From contig UCLR01000040.1 of assembly GCA_900473415.1 (NCBI GenBank), forward strand, positions 50,004-114,003: a stretch of 64,000 bases of DNA, read 5' to 3'. The stretch comes from Hyphomicrobiales bacterium. Lineage in GTDB: Bacteria > Pseudomonadota > Alphaproteobacteria > Rhizobiales > Beijerinckiaceae. The translations under genes were made by a program, and so were the position numbers. The notes under the pieces are model-generated. The model saw only the letters and a list, made by a program, of their open reading frames with translations. It was not told the DNA's origin and made no database searches. This document shows positions 27,422 through 35,514 of this stretch, one piece after another. The number at the start of each line of letters is the position of its first letter. The stretch's first letter is position 1.

Positions 27422-27464
27422 GTCCCACTCTGCCTGCTTCGCGATGGGTCGATCGGCATCCCGG

Positions 27465-28250
27465 TCAGGCAGCGCGCGTCGTCGCGGGCAGCCAGGACAG
27501 GCCTTCTCGCGTCTCGCGCGCCGGCTTGTATTCGCAGCCGACCCAGCCGGCGTAGCCGATGGCGTCGAGGTGCCGGTACAGGAAGGGGAAGTTGATCTCG
27601 CCCGTGCCCGGTTCGTTGCGGCCCGGATTGTCGGCGATCTGGATGTGGGCGATCCGGTCTAGATTGGCCTCGATCGTGTGGGCGAGATCCCCTTCCATGA
27701 TCTGCATGTGATAGACGTCGTACTGGATGCTGACGTTGGGTGAATCGACGTCGTCGAGCAGACTCAGTGCCTGCGCCGTGCTGCTCAGGAAGAAGCCGGG
27801 CACGTCGCGCGTGTTGATCGGCTCGACCAGCAGCGCGATGCCCTCCTGCGACAGCTCATGGGCAGCGAAGCGCAGATTGTTGACCAGCGTGTCGTGCGAT
27901 CTGGCATGCGCAGCGCCTTGCGGCGCGATGCCGGCGAGGCAGTTGACCTGCCTGCAGCCCAGCTTGACCGCATAGTCGATCGCATCGAACACGCCATGCT
28001 GGAACTCGGTGATCCGGTCGGGCAGGATCGCAATGCCGCGCTCCCCGGCCGCCCAGTCGCCAGCCGGCAGGTTGTGCAGCACCTGTGTCAGGTTCCAGCG
28101 CTTCAGGCGGCCGGCCAACTCGTGTTTGTCGTAGTCGTAGGGAAACAGATACTCGACGCCGCGGAAGCCGGCTTCCGCCGCCGCCTGGAAGCGCTCCAGG
28201 AAGGGCAGTTCGTTGAACAGCATCGTCAGGTTGGCGGCAAAGCGAGGCAT
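27465..28250 (-). CDS. hyi: Hydroxypyruvate isomerase
   Basis: 261 residues, xylose-isomerase-like TIM barrel. FNELPFLERFQAAAEAGFRG at the N-terminus, the catalytic Glu in ALLVEPINTRDVPGF, metal ligands around YDVYHMQIMEGD, and the late Glu in WVGCEYKPA are typical of Hyi. It interconverts tartronate semialdehyde and hydroxypyruvate. It is second in the gcl operon, 33 nt after gcl. Confidence 0.94.
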   Translation of the reverse strand: MPRFAANLTMLFNELPFLERFQAAAEAGFRGVEYLFPYDYDKHELAGRLKRWNLTQVLHNLPAGDWAAGERGIAILPDRITEFQHGVFDAIDYAVKLGCRQVNCLAGIAPQGAAHARSHDTLVNNLRFAAHELSQEGIALLVEPINTRDVPGFFLSSTAQALSLLDDVDSPNVSIQYDVYHMQIMEGDLAHTIEANLDRIAHIQIADNPGRNEPGTGEINFPFLYRHLDAIGYAGWVGCEYKPARETREGLSWLPATTRAA

Positions 28251-28283
28251 GGATTTCTCCCCGATGGCGTAGACTGACTGGGC

Positions 28284-30056
28284 TTACTGGGCCGGCTGCA
28301 ACGCGGGCTCGGGCAGAGGCAGGTCGAGCACCTCCTCGAACTCGACGACGTTGTCGATCTCGGTGCCCATCGCGATGTTGGTGACCCGTTCGAGGATGAA
28401 CTCCATCACCACCGGAACCTGATGTTCCTGGAGCCAGGCCCTGGCCTGGGCGAAGGCGGCCTTGAACTCGTTCGGGCTCTTGACCCGGATCGCCTTGCAG
28501 CCGAGCCCCTCGGCGACCGCGACATGATCGACGCCATAGCCGTTGAGGTCAGGCGCATTGATGTTCTCGAAGGCGAGCCCGACCTGGAAATCCATGTCGA
28601 AGCCGCGCTGGGCCTGGCGGATCAGGCCGAGATAGGAGTTGTTCACGACGATGTGGATATAGGGCAGCTTGAACTGCGCCCCGACGGCCAGCTCCTCGAT
28701 CAGGAACTGGAAGTCGTAGTCGCCCGAGAGTGCGACGATCTCGCGCTCCGGATCGGCTGCACGCACGCCGAGCGCGGCCGGCAGGGTCCAGCCGAGCGGG
28801 CCGGCCTGGCCGCAATTGATCCAGTGACGCGGATTGTGGACCCGCAGGAACTGCGCTCCGGCGATCTGCGACAGGCCGATCGTCGAGACGTAGCAGACGT
28901 CGCGGCCGAAGGCCTCGTTCATCTCCTCGTAGACCCGCTGCGGCTTCAGCGGCACATTGTCGAAATGGCTCTTGCGCAGCATGGTGGCGCGCCGGCCGCG
29001 ACACTCCTGCGCCCAGCTCGTCCGGTTCTTCAGCAGCCCCTTGCCTTCCCGCTCGCGCGCCGCGTCGACGAAGAGCTCCAGCGCCGCCTTCGCATCGGAG
29101 ACGATGCCGTAGTCGGGGTTGAAGACGCGGCCGATCTGGGTCGGCTCGATGTCGACATGGACGAATTTTCGGCCCTTGGTGTAGGTCTCGATCGAGCCCG
29201 TATGGCGGTTGGCCCAGCGATTGCCGATGCCCATCACGAAATCCGAGGCGAGCATCGTCGCATTGCCGTAGCGATGGCTGGTCTGCAGCCCGACCATGCC
29301 GGCCATCAGCGGGTGGTCGTCGGGGATCGCGCCCCAGCCCATCAGCGTCGGCACGACCGGCACGCCGGTCAGTTCGGCGAACTCGACCAGCAGATCCGAG
29401 GCATCGGCGTTGATGATGCCGCCGCCGGCGACAATCAGCGGCCGCTCGGCCGCGTCCAGCATCGCCATCGCCTTCTCGATCTGTCGGCGCGAGGCGGCCG
29501 GCTTGTAGACCGGGAGCGGTTCATAGGTCTCGTGGTCGAACTCGATCTCGGCCATTTGCACATCGACAGGCAGGTCGATCAGCACCGGGCCGGGGCGGCC
29601 CGAGCGCATGATGTGAAAGGCCTGCTGGAAGACGCGCGGCACCAGAGCCGGCTCGCGCACCGTCACCGCCCATTTGGTCACCGGCTTGGCGATCGACTCG
29701 ATGTCGACCGCCTGGAAATCCTCCTTGTAGAGGCGGGCGCGCGGCGCCTGGCCGGTGATGCACAGGATCGGGATCGAATCCGCGATTGCCGAATAGAGCC
29801 CGGTGATCATGTCGGTGCCGGCCGGTCCGGAGGTGCCGATGCAGACGCCGATATTGCCGGCCTTGGCCCGGGTATAGCCCTCCGCCATGTGCGAGGCGCC
29901 TTCGACATGGCGTGCCAGGATGTGATGGATCGACTCGCGGCTCTTGAGCGCTGCATAGAACGGGTTGATCGCCGCGCCCGGTACGCCGAAAGCCTGGGTC
30001 ACGCCCTCACGCTCCAGAACCCTGACCGCAGCCTCGACAGATCGCATCTTCGGCAT
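28284..30056 (-). CDS. gcl: Glyoxylate carboligase (tartronate semialdehyde synthase)
   Basis: 590 residues. This ThDP enzyme joins two glyoxylates to tartronate semialdehyde and CO2. The residue aligned with the usual catalytic Glu is Val51 in ILARHVEGASHMAEGYT, the known hallmark of Gcl. The rest tracks E. coli Gcl closely (ITGQAPRARLYKEDFQAVDI, HFDNVPLKPQRVYEEMNEAF), ending with the ThDP motif SGDYDFQFLIEELAVGAQF. It is first in a five-gene minus operon and has operator site D in its promoter. Confidence 0.97.
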   Translation of the reverse strand: MPKMRSVEAAVRVLEREGVTQAFGVPGAAINPFYAALKSRESIHHILARHVEGASHMAEGYTRAKAGNIGVCIGTSGPAGTDMITGLYSAIADSIPILCITGQAPRARLYKEDFQAVDIESIAKPVTKWAVTVREPALVPRVFQQAFHIMRSGRPGPVLIDLPVDVQMAEIEFDHETYEPLPVYKPAASRRQIEKAMAMLDAAERPLIVAGGGIINADASDLLVEFAELTGVPVVPTLMGWGAIPDDHPLMAGMVGLQTSHRYGNATMLASDFVMGIGNRWANRHTGSIETYTKGRKFVHVDIEPTQIGRVFNPDYGIVSDAKAALELFVDAAREREGKGLLKNRTSWAQECRGRRATMLRKSHFDNVPLKPQRVYEEMNEAFGRDVCYVSTIGLSQIAGAQFLRVHNPRHWINCGQAGPLGWTLPAALGVRAADPEREIVALSGDYDFQFLIEELAVGAQFKLPYIHIVVNNSYLGLIRQAQRGFDMDFQVGLAFENINAPDLNGYGVDHVAVAEGLGCKAIRVKSPNEFKAAFAQARAWLQEHQVPVVMEFILERVTNIAMGTEIDNVVEFEEVLDLPLPEPALQPAQ

Positions 30057-30084
30057 GCCCGTTCTCCCGTGAGAAAACCGCTAT

Positions 30085-30119
30085 TGGCATACCAAATGCC
30101 AGAGAGAGGCGCCGGTCAA
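30085..30119 (-). promoter_or_regulatory. gcl promoter with operator site D
   Basis: On the minus strand TTGACC (30119-30114) is followed 12 nt later by the palindrome (30101-30085, plus-strand reading TGGCAT-ACCAA-ATGCCA). This is the same -35-to-operator spacing as at site C. The operator ends 28 nt before the gcl start. Confidence 0.6.
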
Positions 30120-30121
30120 TT

Positions 30122-30158
30122 TATTTCAGAAATATTTTTCATATCGTGTTGGAAAATA
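30122..30158. promoter_or_regulatory. Candidate IclR operator 1 in gcl-iclR gap
   Basis: Two overlapping inverted repeats. One is TATTTC-A-GAAATA (30122-30134). The other is TATTTTTCA (30133-30141) paired, with one mismatch, to TGGAAAATA (30150-30158) across 8 nt. The TGGAAAAT half-site resembles AllR/IclR-type boxes. Confidence 0.45.
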
Positions 30159-30217
30159 CTTTTGTCCTTTCTATCAATGGATTAGCTTTCACCAATTCCG
30201 ACATATTACAGATCGCG

Positions 30218-30233
30218 CGGAAAATTATTTCCG
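30218..30233. promoter_or_regulatory. Candidate IclR operator 2
   Basis: CGGAAA-ATTA-TTTCCG, perfect 6-bp arms, 69 nt before the IclR start. It fits autoregulation by the divergent IclR protein. Confidence 0.45.
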
Positions 30234-30301
30234 TTGCGAGCTGGCCGCCGTGGACCGCCCATGCTCTGCTGACCTCTCGACGGTGGCCACAGAAGGCGCG
30301 C

Positions 30302-31132
30302 ATGAGCCAGATCGAGCAACGCAAGGGACGGGGGCGGCCGCGCTCGCTGAGAGCCGCGATCGCCGGCGGAGCCGTTCAGGCACTCGATCGCGGGCTGTCA
30401 CTGCTCGAAATCCTGGCCGAAGAGGACGGCCTGACGCTCAGCGAGCTCGGACGGCGCTCGGGCGTTTCGGCTTCGACAGCGCATCGCATCCTGCTGACGC
30501 TGGAGAGCCGCAGCTATGTCCAGCACGACACGGAGCGCGGCATCTGGCTGGTCGGCGTCGGCGCCTTCAAGACCGGCTCGGCGTTCCTGCGCAACCGCCG
30601 TGTCGCAAGCATGGGACGAGCGACCATGCATGCGCTGATGGAGGCCAGCGGCGAGACGGTCAATCTCGGCATCGAGGACAATGGCGAGGTGGTGTTCATC
30701 TCGCAGGTCGAGAGCCACGATACGCTGCGGGCCTTCTTCCGGGCTGGCAGCCGCGGGGCGATGCATGCCTCGGGCGTGGGAAAGGCGCTGCTGGCGGAGT
30801 TCCCCGAGCACCGGGTCCGGCAGATCTGCGCATTGCGAGGCCTCGAGCGCTTCACCGACCATACGATCACCGATCTCGGCCGCCTGTTGCGCGAGCTGGC
30901 CGAGGGGCGCCGGCGCGGGTGGGCGCTCGACGACGAGGAACGCTCGCTGGGCATGCGCTGCGTCGCTGCCCCGATCTTCAACGAACATGCCGAGGCGATC
31001 GCAGGCGTGTCGGTTTCCGGGCCCGCCGTTCGCGTGACGTCACGCAAGCTCGATGACTATGGCCCGATGGTCCGCCGCGCCGCCGACGAGATCTCCCTCT
31101 CGATCGGCGGAAGGCTGCCTCAACGCGACTAG
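30302..31132 (+). CDS. IclR-family regulator, divergent from gcl
   Basis: 276 residues. After a basic N-terminal arm (RKGRGRPRS) comes a winged helix (QALDRGLSLLEILAEEDGLT, RRSGVSASTAHRILLTLESR), then the IclR effector domain with SGETVNLGIEDNGEVVFISQ and GSRGAMHASGVGKALLAEFP. Start at ATG 30302; the earlier open frame crosses the operator region. Relatives such as AllR sense glyoxylate and repress gcl, so it is the likely glyoxylate-responsive regulator of the adjacent operon. Its stop overlaps by 4 nt the convergent ligase alpha gene. Confidence 0.88.
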   Translation: MSQIEQRKGRGRPRSLRAAIAGGAVQALDRGLSLLEILAEEDGLTLSELGRRSGVSASTAHRILLTLESRSYVQHDTERGIWLVGVGAFKTGSAFLRNRRVASMGRATMHALMEASGETVNLGIEDNGEVVFISQVESHDTLRAFFRAGSRGAMHASGVGKALLAEFPEHRVRQICALRGLERFTDHTITDLGRLLRELAEGRRRGWALDDEERSLGMRCVAAPIFNEHAEAIAGVSVSGPAVRVTSRKLDDYGPMVRRAADEISLSIGGRLPQRD

Positions 31133-32046
31133 AGCATCCCCGCATTTCTCTGAATTGCGGGGATGCCAGCCCGCTCGGCCAGCGCCTGCCGGACGGTCTC
31201 GCCGATCAGGTGGGCGCTCGGCGCGATCCGCACCCCGGCCGCTTCCAGCGCCTTGATCTTGCCGGCAGCATCGCCCTTGCCGCTCAGGGCGAGCGCACCG
31301 GCATGGCCCATGCGGCGGTCGAGCGGCGCCGCCAGGCCGACGATCAACGCGATGACGGGCTTCGACGTCCGGACGCCGGCGAGGTATTCGGCGGCCTCCT
31401 CCTCCTCCGTGCCGCCGATCTCGCCGATCAGCACCACACATTCGGTATCGGCATCGTCGAGCAGGCGCTCGAGGCACTCACGCATGCCGATGCCGTGGAT
31501 CGGGTCGCCGCCGACGCCGATCGTCGTCGACTGGCCGAGCCCGGCCGCGGTGACCTGCGCCACGACCTCGCTCGTCAGCGAGGCCGACCGGGAGATGATG
31601 CCGACACCGCCGGGGCGCTCGCCGCCGGTGGCCATCACACCGAGCTTGCCGACGCCCGGCACCAGGATGCCCTGCGAGTTGGCGCCGACCAGGGTGGTGC
31701 GCCCGCCCTTCAGGGCCGACCGAACCCGCACCATGTCCAGCGTCGGGATGCGCTCGGTGACGGCGACGACCAGCGGCATCTCGGCCTCGATCGCCTCGAT
31801 CATCGCGGCGGCGGCGTTCGCCGGCGGCACGAAGACGATGCTGGCATTGGCCCCGGTCTCGCGCCGCGCATCGGCGATGCGGTCATAGACCGGCAGGTTG
31901 AGATGCGAGCGGCCACCCTTGCCCGGCGTCACACCGCCGACGACCTGGGTGCCATACTCCATCATCCGCGCCACATGGTATGTGCCGGCCCAGCCGGTCA
32001 TGCCCTGGCAGAGCACGCGGGTCTCGCGGTTCAGAAAGACGGCCAT
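31129..32046 (-). CDS. Divergent SucD/MtkB-like CoA ligase alpha subunit (island copy 2)
   Basis: 305 residues. The fold is intact: QGMTGWAGTYHVARMMEYGT, VGGVTPGKGG and the phosphohistidine motif RRMGHAGALALSG. However, the nearly invariant GPNCPG loop reads GANSQGILVPG, so its Cys is replaced by Ser. That loop faces CoA and the active site in SucD, so a changed acid or CoA handling is likely. It lies 3 nt after its beta partner in a two-gene operon with operator site E. Malate-CoA ligase is one alternative. Confidence 0.85.
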   Translation of the reverse strand: MAVFLNRETRVLCQGMTGWAGTYHVARMMEYGTQVVGGVTPGKGGRSHLNLPVYDRIADARRETGANASIVFVPPANAAAAMIEAIEAEMPLVVAVTERIPTLDMVRVRSALKGGRTTLVGANSQGILVPGVGKLGVMATGGERPGGVGIISRSASLTSEVVAQVTAAGLGQSTTIGVGGDPIHGIGMRECLERLLDDADTECVVLIGEIGGTEEEEAAEYLAGVRTSKPVIALIVGLAAPLDRRMGHAGALALSGKGDAAGKIKALEAAGVRIAPSAHLIGETVRQALAERAGIPAIQRNAGML

Positions 32047-32049
32047 GGC

Positions 32050-33219
32050 TCAGGCTCCCTTCTGCGACAGCGCGACCGCCTGCGAGGCTGCGGTCCACAT
32101 GTCGGGACAATCGACCACTGCGCAGCCGAAATTCTGCAGGCGCGAGCGTGCGAAATCGGCGTTGTTGCCGGCCAGCCGCACGACCAGTGGCAACGATCGG
32201 CCGCTGCGCCGCAGGGCGATGCCGAGCCCTTCGGCAATGGTGTCGCAGGGTTGCATGCCGCCGCCGTGGACGTTGATCAGGATTGCGCGCGTCGCGGGAT
32301 TGTCGAGCAGCAGGCGGAAGCCCTGGGCGATGTCGAGGCTGTTCGCGGTGGTCCTGATGTCCATGAAGTTGGCCGGTCGCCCCTTGGCCGCGACCAGCAT
32401 GTCGAGCGTGGCGAGGCCGAGCCCGGCGCCGTTCGCGACGATGCCGATATTGCCGTCGAGCTGGACGTAGTTGAGCTGATGGCGTTGCGCCTGCAATTCG
32501 GCAGCACTCGTATCGTCCTCGTCGCGCAGGGCCGCCAGTTCCGGGTGCCGGAACAGCGCGTTGTCGTCGAGCATCATCTTGACGTCGAGCGCGACGAGGG
32601 AACCCGCCGCCGTGAGCGCCAGCGGATTGATCTCGATCAGGCTGGCATCGAGCTCGACGAAGGCCCGCCGGAGACCGTCGATCAGCGCACAGCCTTGCTC
32701 GCACAGCGCGCCCTCGAGCCCAAGCGCCATGACGAAGGCCGCCACCTCCTGCGCTCGCGCCTCACTGCCGGAGCCGAGGACGAGCCGGTTGAGCCGGATT
32801 TCGCCGCGGGCCGCCTGCTCCTCGATATCCACGCCGCCCCTGGCGCTACCGATCAGCATCACCTCGCCCGAGGACGTATCGATCAGCAAGGCGATATGCA
32901 GCTCGCGCTCCGCGGCAATCGCTGCTTCGACGAGGACGCGCCTGACTTTCTGGCCGCCCGGCCCGGTCTGTGCCGTCACCAGCGACGTACCGAGCAGCCG
33001 GCCCGCAACTGCCCGGGCCGCAGCGGGGCCGTCGGCCGGCTGAATGCCGCCGGCGCGCTGGCGCCCGCCGGCATGGATCTGCGCTTTGACCACCACCGGC
33101 CCACCGAGCTCCCTGGCAATGTCGCCGGCCTCTCCGGTGCTGATCGCAACGCTGCCTGCCGGCACATTCAGGCCATAGCGGGCCAGAAGATGCTTCGCCT
33201 GGAACTCATGGATTCTCAC
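32050..33219 (-). CDS. Divergent SucC/MtkA-like CoA ligase beta subunit (island copy 2)
   Basis: 389 residues, ATP-grasp. The N-terminus MRIHEFQAKHLLARYGLNVP is standard, and the short QIHAGGRQRAGGIQ loop lacks the SucC insert and is closer to malate-CoA ligase MtkA. The C-terminal motif, usually NIFGGI-x-x-CD, reads NVHGGGMQPCDTIAEG, and LRIGGGAS-type segments read FMDIRTTANSLDIAQG. It diverges from copy 1 at both substrate-facing segments. It is first in the two-gene operon. Confidence 0.85.
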   Translation of the reverse strand: MRIHEFQAKHLLARYGLNVPAGSVAISTGEAGDIARELGGPVVVKAQIHAGGRQRAGGIQPADGPAAARAVAGRLLGTSLVTAQTGPGGQKVRRVLVEAAIAAERELHIALLIDTSSGEVMLIGSARGGVDIEEQAARGEIRLNRLVLGSGSEARAQEVAAFVMALGLEGALCEQGCALIDGLRRAFVELDASLIEINPLALTAAGSLVALDVKMMLDDNALFRHPELAALRDEDDTSAAELQAQRHQLNYVQLDGNIGIVANGAGLGLATLDMLVAAKGRPANFMDIRTTANSLDIAQGFRLLLDNPATRAILINVHGGGMQPCDTIAEGLGIALRRSGRSLPLVVRLAGNNADFARSRLQNFGCAVVDCPDMWTAASQAVALSQKGA

Positions 33220-33606
33220 GATCCGGTCCCTCCCCAGAGTGCGTCGTCATCCGCGCTTCTAGTTTGGCATACATTATGCCAATACAGCGACCGCGACAAC
33301 TGCCTCGCGCAAGGACGAGTTCTGCGTCAGGGATTCTGGGACGCGTGTCCGTAGCGTGATTTCGCGCTCGCCGTTAGGGTAAGCGAACAGGCCCAAGGGA
33401 ATGGGCCTATGACCGGGCCTCGAATATAGGCAAGCTCGACAAAGGCGCTTGACGAAGACAGGGCGAAGGGTTGGACGATTGGCGACATGAAAGCCGACTG
33501 GAAGACGATTTTTCCGGAAGGGCGCTAGCGATGCTGTCGGGGAAGATGGTCGGTCACCCGCCTTGTCGCCGCGGCGACGGTTGCTGATGCATAGAAAGGC
33601 GCGGTC
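33220..33606. other. Intergenic region: operator site E, otherwise no gene seen
   Basis: It contains operator site E and its promoter near the left end. The remaining ~300 bp up to the FGE gene hold only short frames (e.g. MKADWKTIFPEGR at about 33487) with no supporting feature; it presumably includes the FGE promoter. Confidence 0.5.
33265..33299 (-). promoter_or_regulatory. Promoter with operator site E, ligase copy 2
   Basis: Minus-strand TTGTCG (33299-33294), 17-nt spacer, TAATGT (33276-33271). The -10 lies at the centre of TGGCAT-ACATT-ATGCCA (33265-33281), the island palindrome with perfect arms. Confidence 0.6.
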
Positions 33607-34569
33607 ATGACGGACAGTGCGATGCTGGATCGGCCCGCTGGTCTTGAAGGCATGGTCCATATCCGTGGCGGCATGTTCCGCATGGGTTCGGACAACCACT
33701 ATCCCGAGGAAGCACCGAGTCACCGTGTCGGCGTCGATGCTTTCTGGATCGACCAAGCGCCGGTGACGAACCGGCAATTTCGTGAATTCGTCGAGGCGAC
33801 CGACCATGTGACCTTCGCCGAGATCGCGCCGGACCCGAACGACTATCCTGGGGCCTTGCCGCATATGCTGCGAGCCGGCTCGTTGATGTTCAATCCACCC
33901 TCGCATCCCGTCGACCTGAGAGACTGGTCGCAATGGTGGACCTTCAAGTTCGGCGCGACCTGGCGCAAGCCCTATGGCGCAGGCTCGTCGCTCAGGGGGC
34001 TCGACGATCACCCGGTCGTGCATGTCGCCTATCGTGATGCGGAGGCCTATGCGACCTGGGTCGGCAAATCGCTGCCGACGGAGGCCGAATGGGAGTTCGC
34101 CGCCTGGGGCGGGCGCGAGGGTTCGGAGTTCGCCTGGGGCGACGAGTTCACCCCGGGCGGACGCCATATGGCGAATACCTGGCAGGGCAACTTCCCTTCC
34201 GAGAACACCAAGGAGGATGGTTGGGCCCGGACCTCACCGGTGAGGGCGTTTCCGCCGAACGGCTATGGGCTTTACGATATGATCGGCAATGTCTGGGAAT
34301 GGACCGCCGACTTTTGGTCGGAGCGCCACCTGGGGGATGCGCCCAAGGCTTGCTGCGTGCCGCAGAACCCGCGTGGCGGACCGGAAGTCGACAGTTACGA
34401 CCCGTGCCAGCCGGCAATCCGTATTCCGCGCAAGGTGCTGAAGGGTGGCTCGCATCTTTGCGCGCCGAGCTATTGCCGGCGCTATCGCCCGGCGGCGCGC
34501 CATGCCGAGCCCGTCGACACCTCGACCAGCCATGTCGGCTTCCGCTGTGCCGTCCGGGTGCGGCCCTGA
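33607..34569 (+). CDS. Formylglycine-generating-enzyme (SUMF1) family protein
   Basis: 320 residues. MVHIRGGMFRMGSDNHYPEE and the VGVDAFWIDQAPVTNRQFRE start are typical, with KSLPTEAEWEFAAWGG, MIGNVWEWTADFW and GGSHLCAPSYCRRYRPAAR. Cys285 and Cys290 match the copper-binding catalytic pair of aerobic FGE, which oxidises a sulfatase cysteine to formylglycine. No sulfatase is in the window, so the client must be elsewhere. Other SUMF1-fold enzymes lack both cysteines, which favours a true FGE. Confidence 0.88.
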   Translation: MTDSAMLDRPAGLEGMVHIRGGMFRMGSDNHYPEEAPSHRVGVDAFWIDQAPVTNRQFREFVEATDHVTFAEIAPDPNDYPGALPHMLRAGSLMFNPPSHPVDLRDWSQWWTFKFGATWRKPYGAGSSLRGLDDHPVVHVAYRDAEAYATWVGKSLPTEAEWEFAAWGGREGSEFAWGDEFTPGGRHMANTWQGNFPSENTKEDGWARTSPVRAFPPNGYGLYDMIGNVWEWTADFWSERHLGDAPKACCVPQNPRGGPEVDSYDPCQPAIRIPRKVLKGGSHLCAPSYCRRYRPAARHAEPVDTSTSHVGFRCAVRVRP

Positions 34570-34734
34570 GCGCCGGGAGCGTGCCGTTTCGATGACGCGC
34601 CGTGCGAGCCGAGGCTCGTACATCCAGTCAGGGTGGCGACTGTTCTGTTGCGGTGGCGATCTCCTGATTGCCTTTCTCAGCCCGGTCGTCCCGGGCCGTG
34701 CCGTCGCGAGCCACAAGCACCTGTGCATGCAGGC

Positions 34735-34780
34735 ATGAAAAAACCCCGCATCGAAGAGTCGATGCGGGGTTTTTCTTTTT
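34735..34780. terminator. Bidirectional rho-independent terminator
   Basis: A perfect 10-bp stem CCCCGCATCG / CGATGCGGGG with loop AAGAGT, an A run on the left and TTTTTCTTTTTT on the right. It serves FGE (+) and azoR (-). Confidence 0.9.
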
Positions 34781-34795
34781 TGCGCAGGCGAGAAC

Positions 34796-35401
34796 TCAGG
34801 CGACGAGGGCGAGCTCGGCGTTGGCGTTGCGGATCGCCTCCTCGCGGGCCTCAGGGCCGAAGCCGAGCTTCTCGGCGCGGACGAAGGTCACGTCGGTGAT
34901 GCCGGCGAAGCCGAGCATGGTGCGCAGATGCGGCTCCTGCGAATCCATCACCTGGGCCGGGCCGCTGCTGTAGAGGCCGCCGCGGCTCTCGACGACCACG
35001 GCGCGCTTGCCCTTGAACAGGCCCTCGGGGCCGGCCTCGCTGTAGCGGAAGGCGATACCGGGACGCAGCACGTAGTCGAACCAGCTCTTCAGCGTCGACG
35101 GGATGCCGAAATTATACATCGGCGCGCCGATGACGATGGTGTCGGCGGCCTTCAGCTCCTCGACCAGCGCGTTCGACAGGGCGAGCGCATCGCGCTGCGC
35201 GGCGGTCTCGGCGAGGCCGGTGCGGACGGCCGTGGTCGTCTCGATGTTGAGATGCGGGATGGGATCTGCGTCGAGGTCGCGCTCGACGACATGCACGCCG
35301 GGGTTCTGGTGGCGCAAGCGGGAGACGGTGGCCTGGACGAGCTGCCTGGAAACCGAATCGGCACCCGAAGCGCTGCTGTTGAGGACGAGGACGGTAGCCA
35401 T
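34796..35401 (-). CDS. azoR: FMN-dependent NADH-azoreductase
   Basis: 201 residues, flavodoxin-like AzoR family. NSSASGADSVSRQLVQATV (FMN phosphate loop), GAPMYNFGIPSTLKSWFDYV and VVESRGGLYSSG are diagnostic. It reduces azo dyes and quinones by two-electron transfer, probably a quinone-stress role in the cytoplasm. It is divergent from a LysR gene, the usual arrangement for regulated azoR/wrbA-type genes. Confidence 0.95.
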   Translation of the reverse strand: MATVLVLNSSASGADSVSRQLVQATVSRLRHQNPGVHVVERDLDADPIPHLNIETTTAVRTGLAETAAQRDALALSNALVEELKAADTIVIGAPMYNFGIPSTLKSWFDYVLRPGIAFRYSEAGPEGLFKGKRAVVVESRGGLYSSGPAQVMDSQEPHLRTMLGFAGITDVTFVRAEKLGFGPEAREEAIRNANAELALVA

Positions 35402-35452
35402 GATGAAAACTTCCTATCGGCAGGAGGGATTTCGATGCCGGGAAGATAGTGG

Positions 35453-35481
35453 TTCACGGATCGCACCAGAATTCGCATAAT
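35453..35481 (+). promoter_or_regulatory. Promoter candidate for the LysR gene
   Basis: TTCACG (35453-35458), 17-nt spacer, CATAAT (35476-35481), 33 nt before the start codon. Confidence 0.45.
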
Positions 35482-35514
35482 GGGCACCAAGCTGTTGCAG
35501 CCTGAGGAACACCC

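Noticed and set aside
28422..30185. 587-codon frame antisense to gcl
   Set aside because: Same kind of GC-driven shadow; gcl on the other strand is unmistakable.
10707..33219. tRNA-Arg as integration site for the oxalate island
   Set aside because: No integrase and no second copy of the tRNA 3' end was found, and GC content and codon use of the island look like the rest.
31210..33354. 714-codon plus-strand frame across the second ligase pair
   Set aside because: Shadow of two conserved minus-strand genes; the Arg/Asp/Gly-rich translation has no family features.
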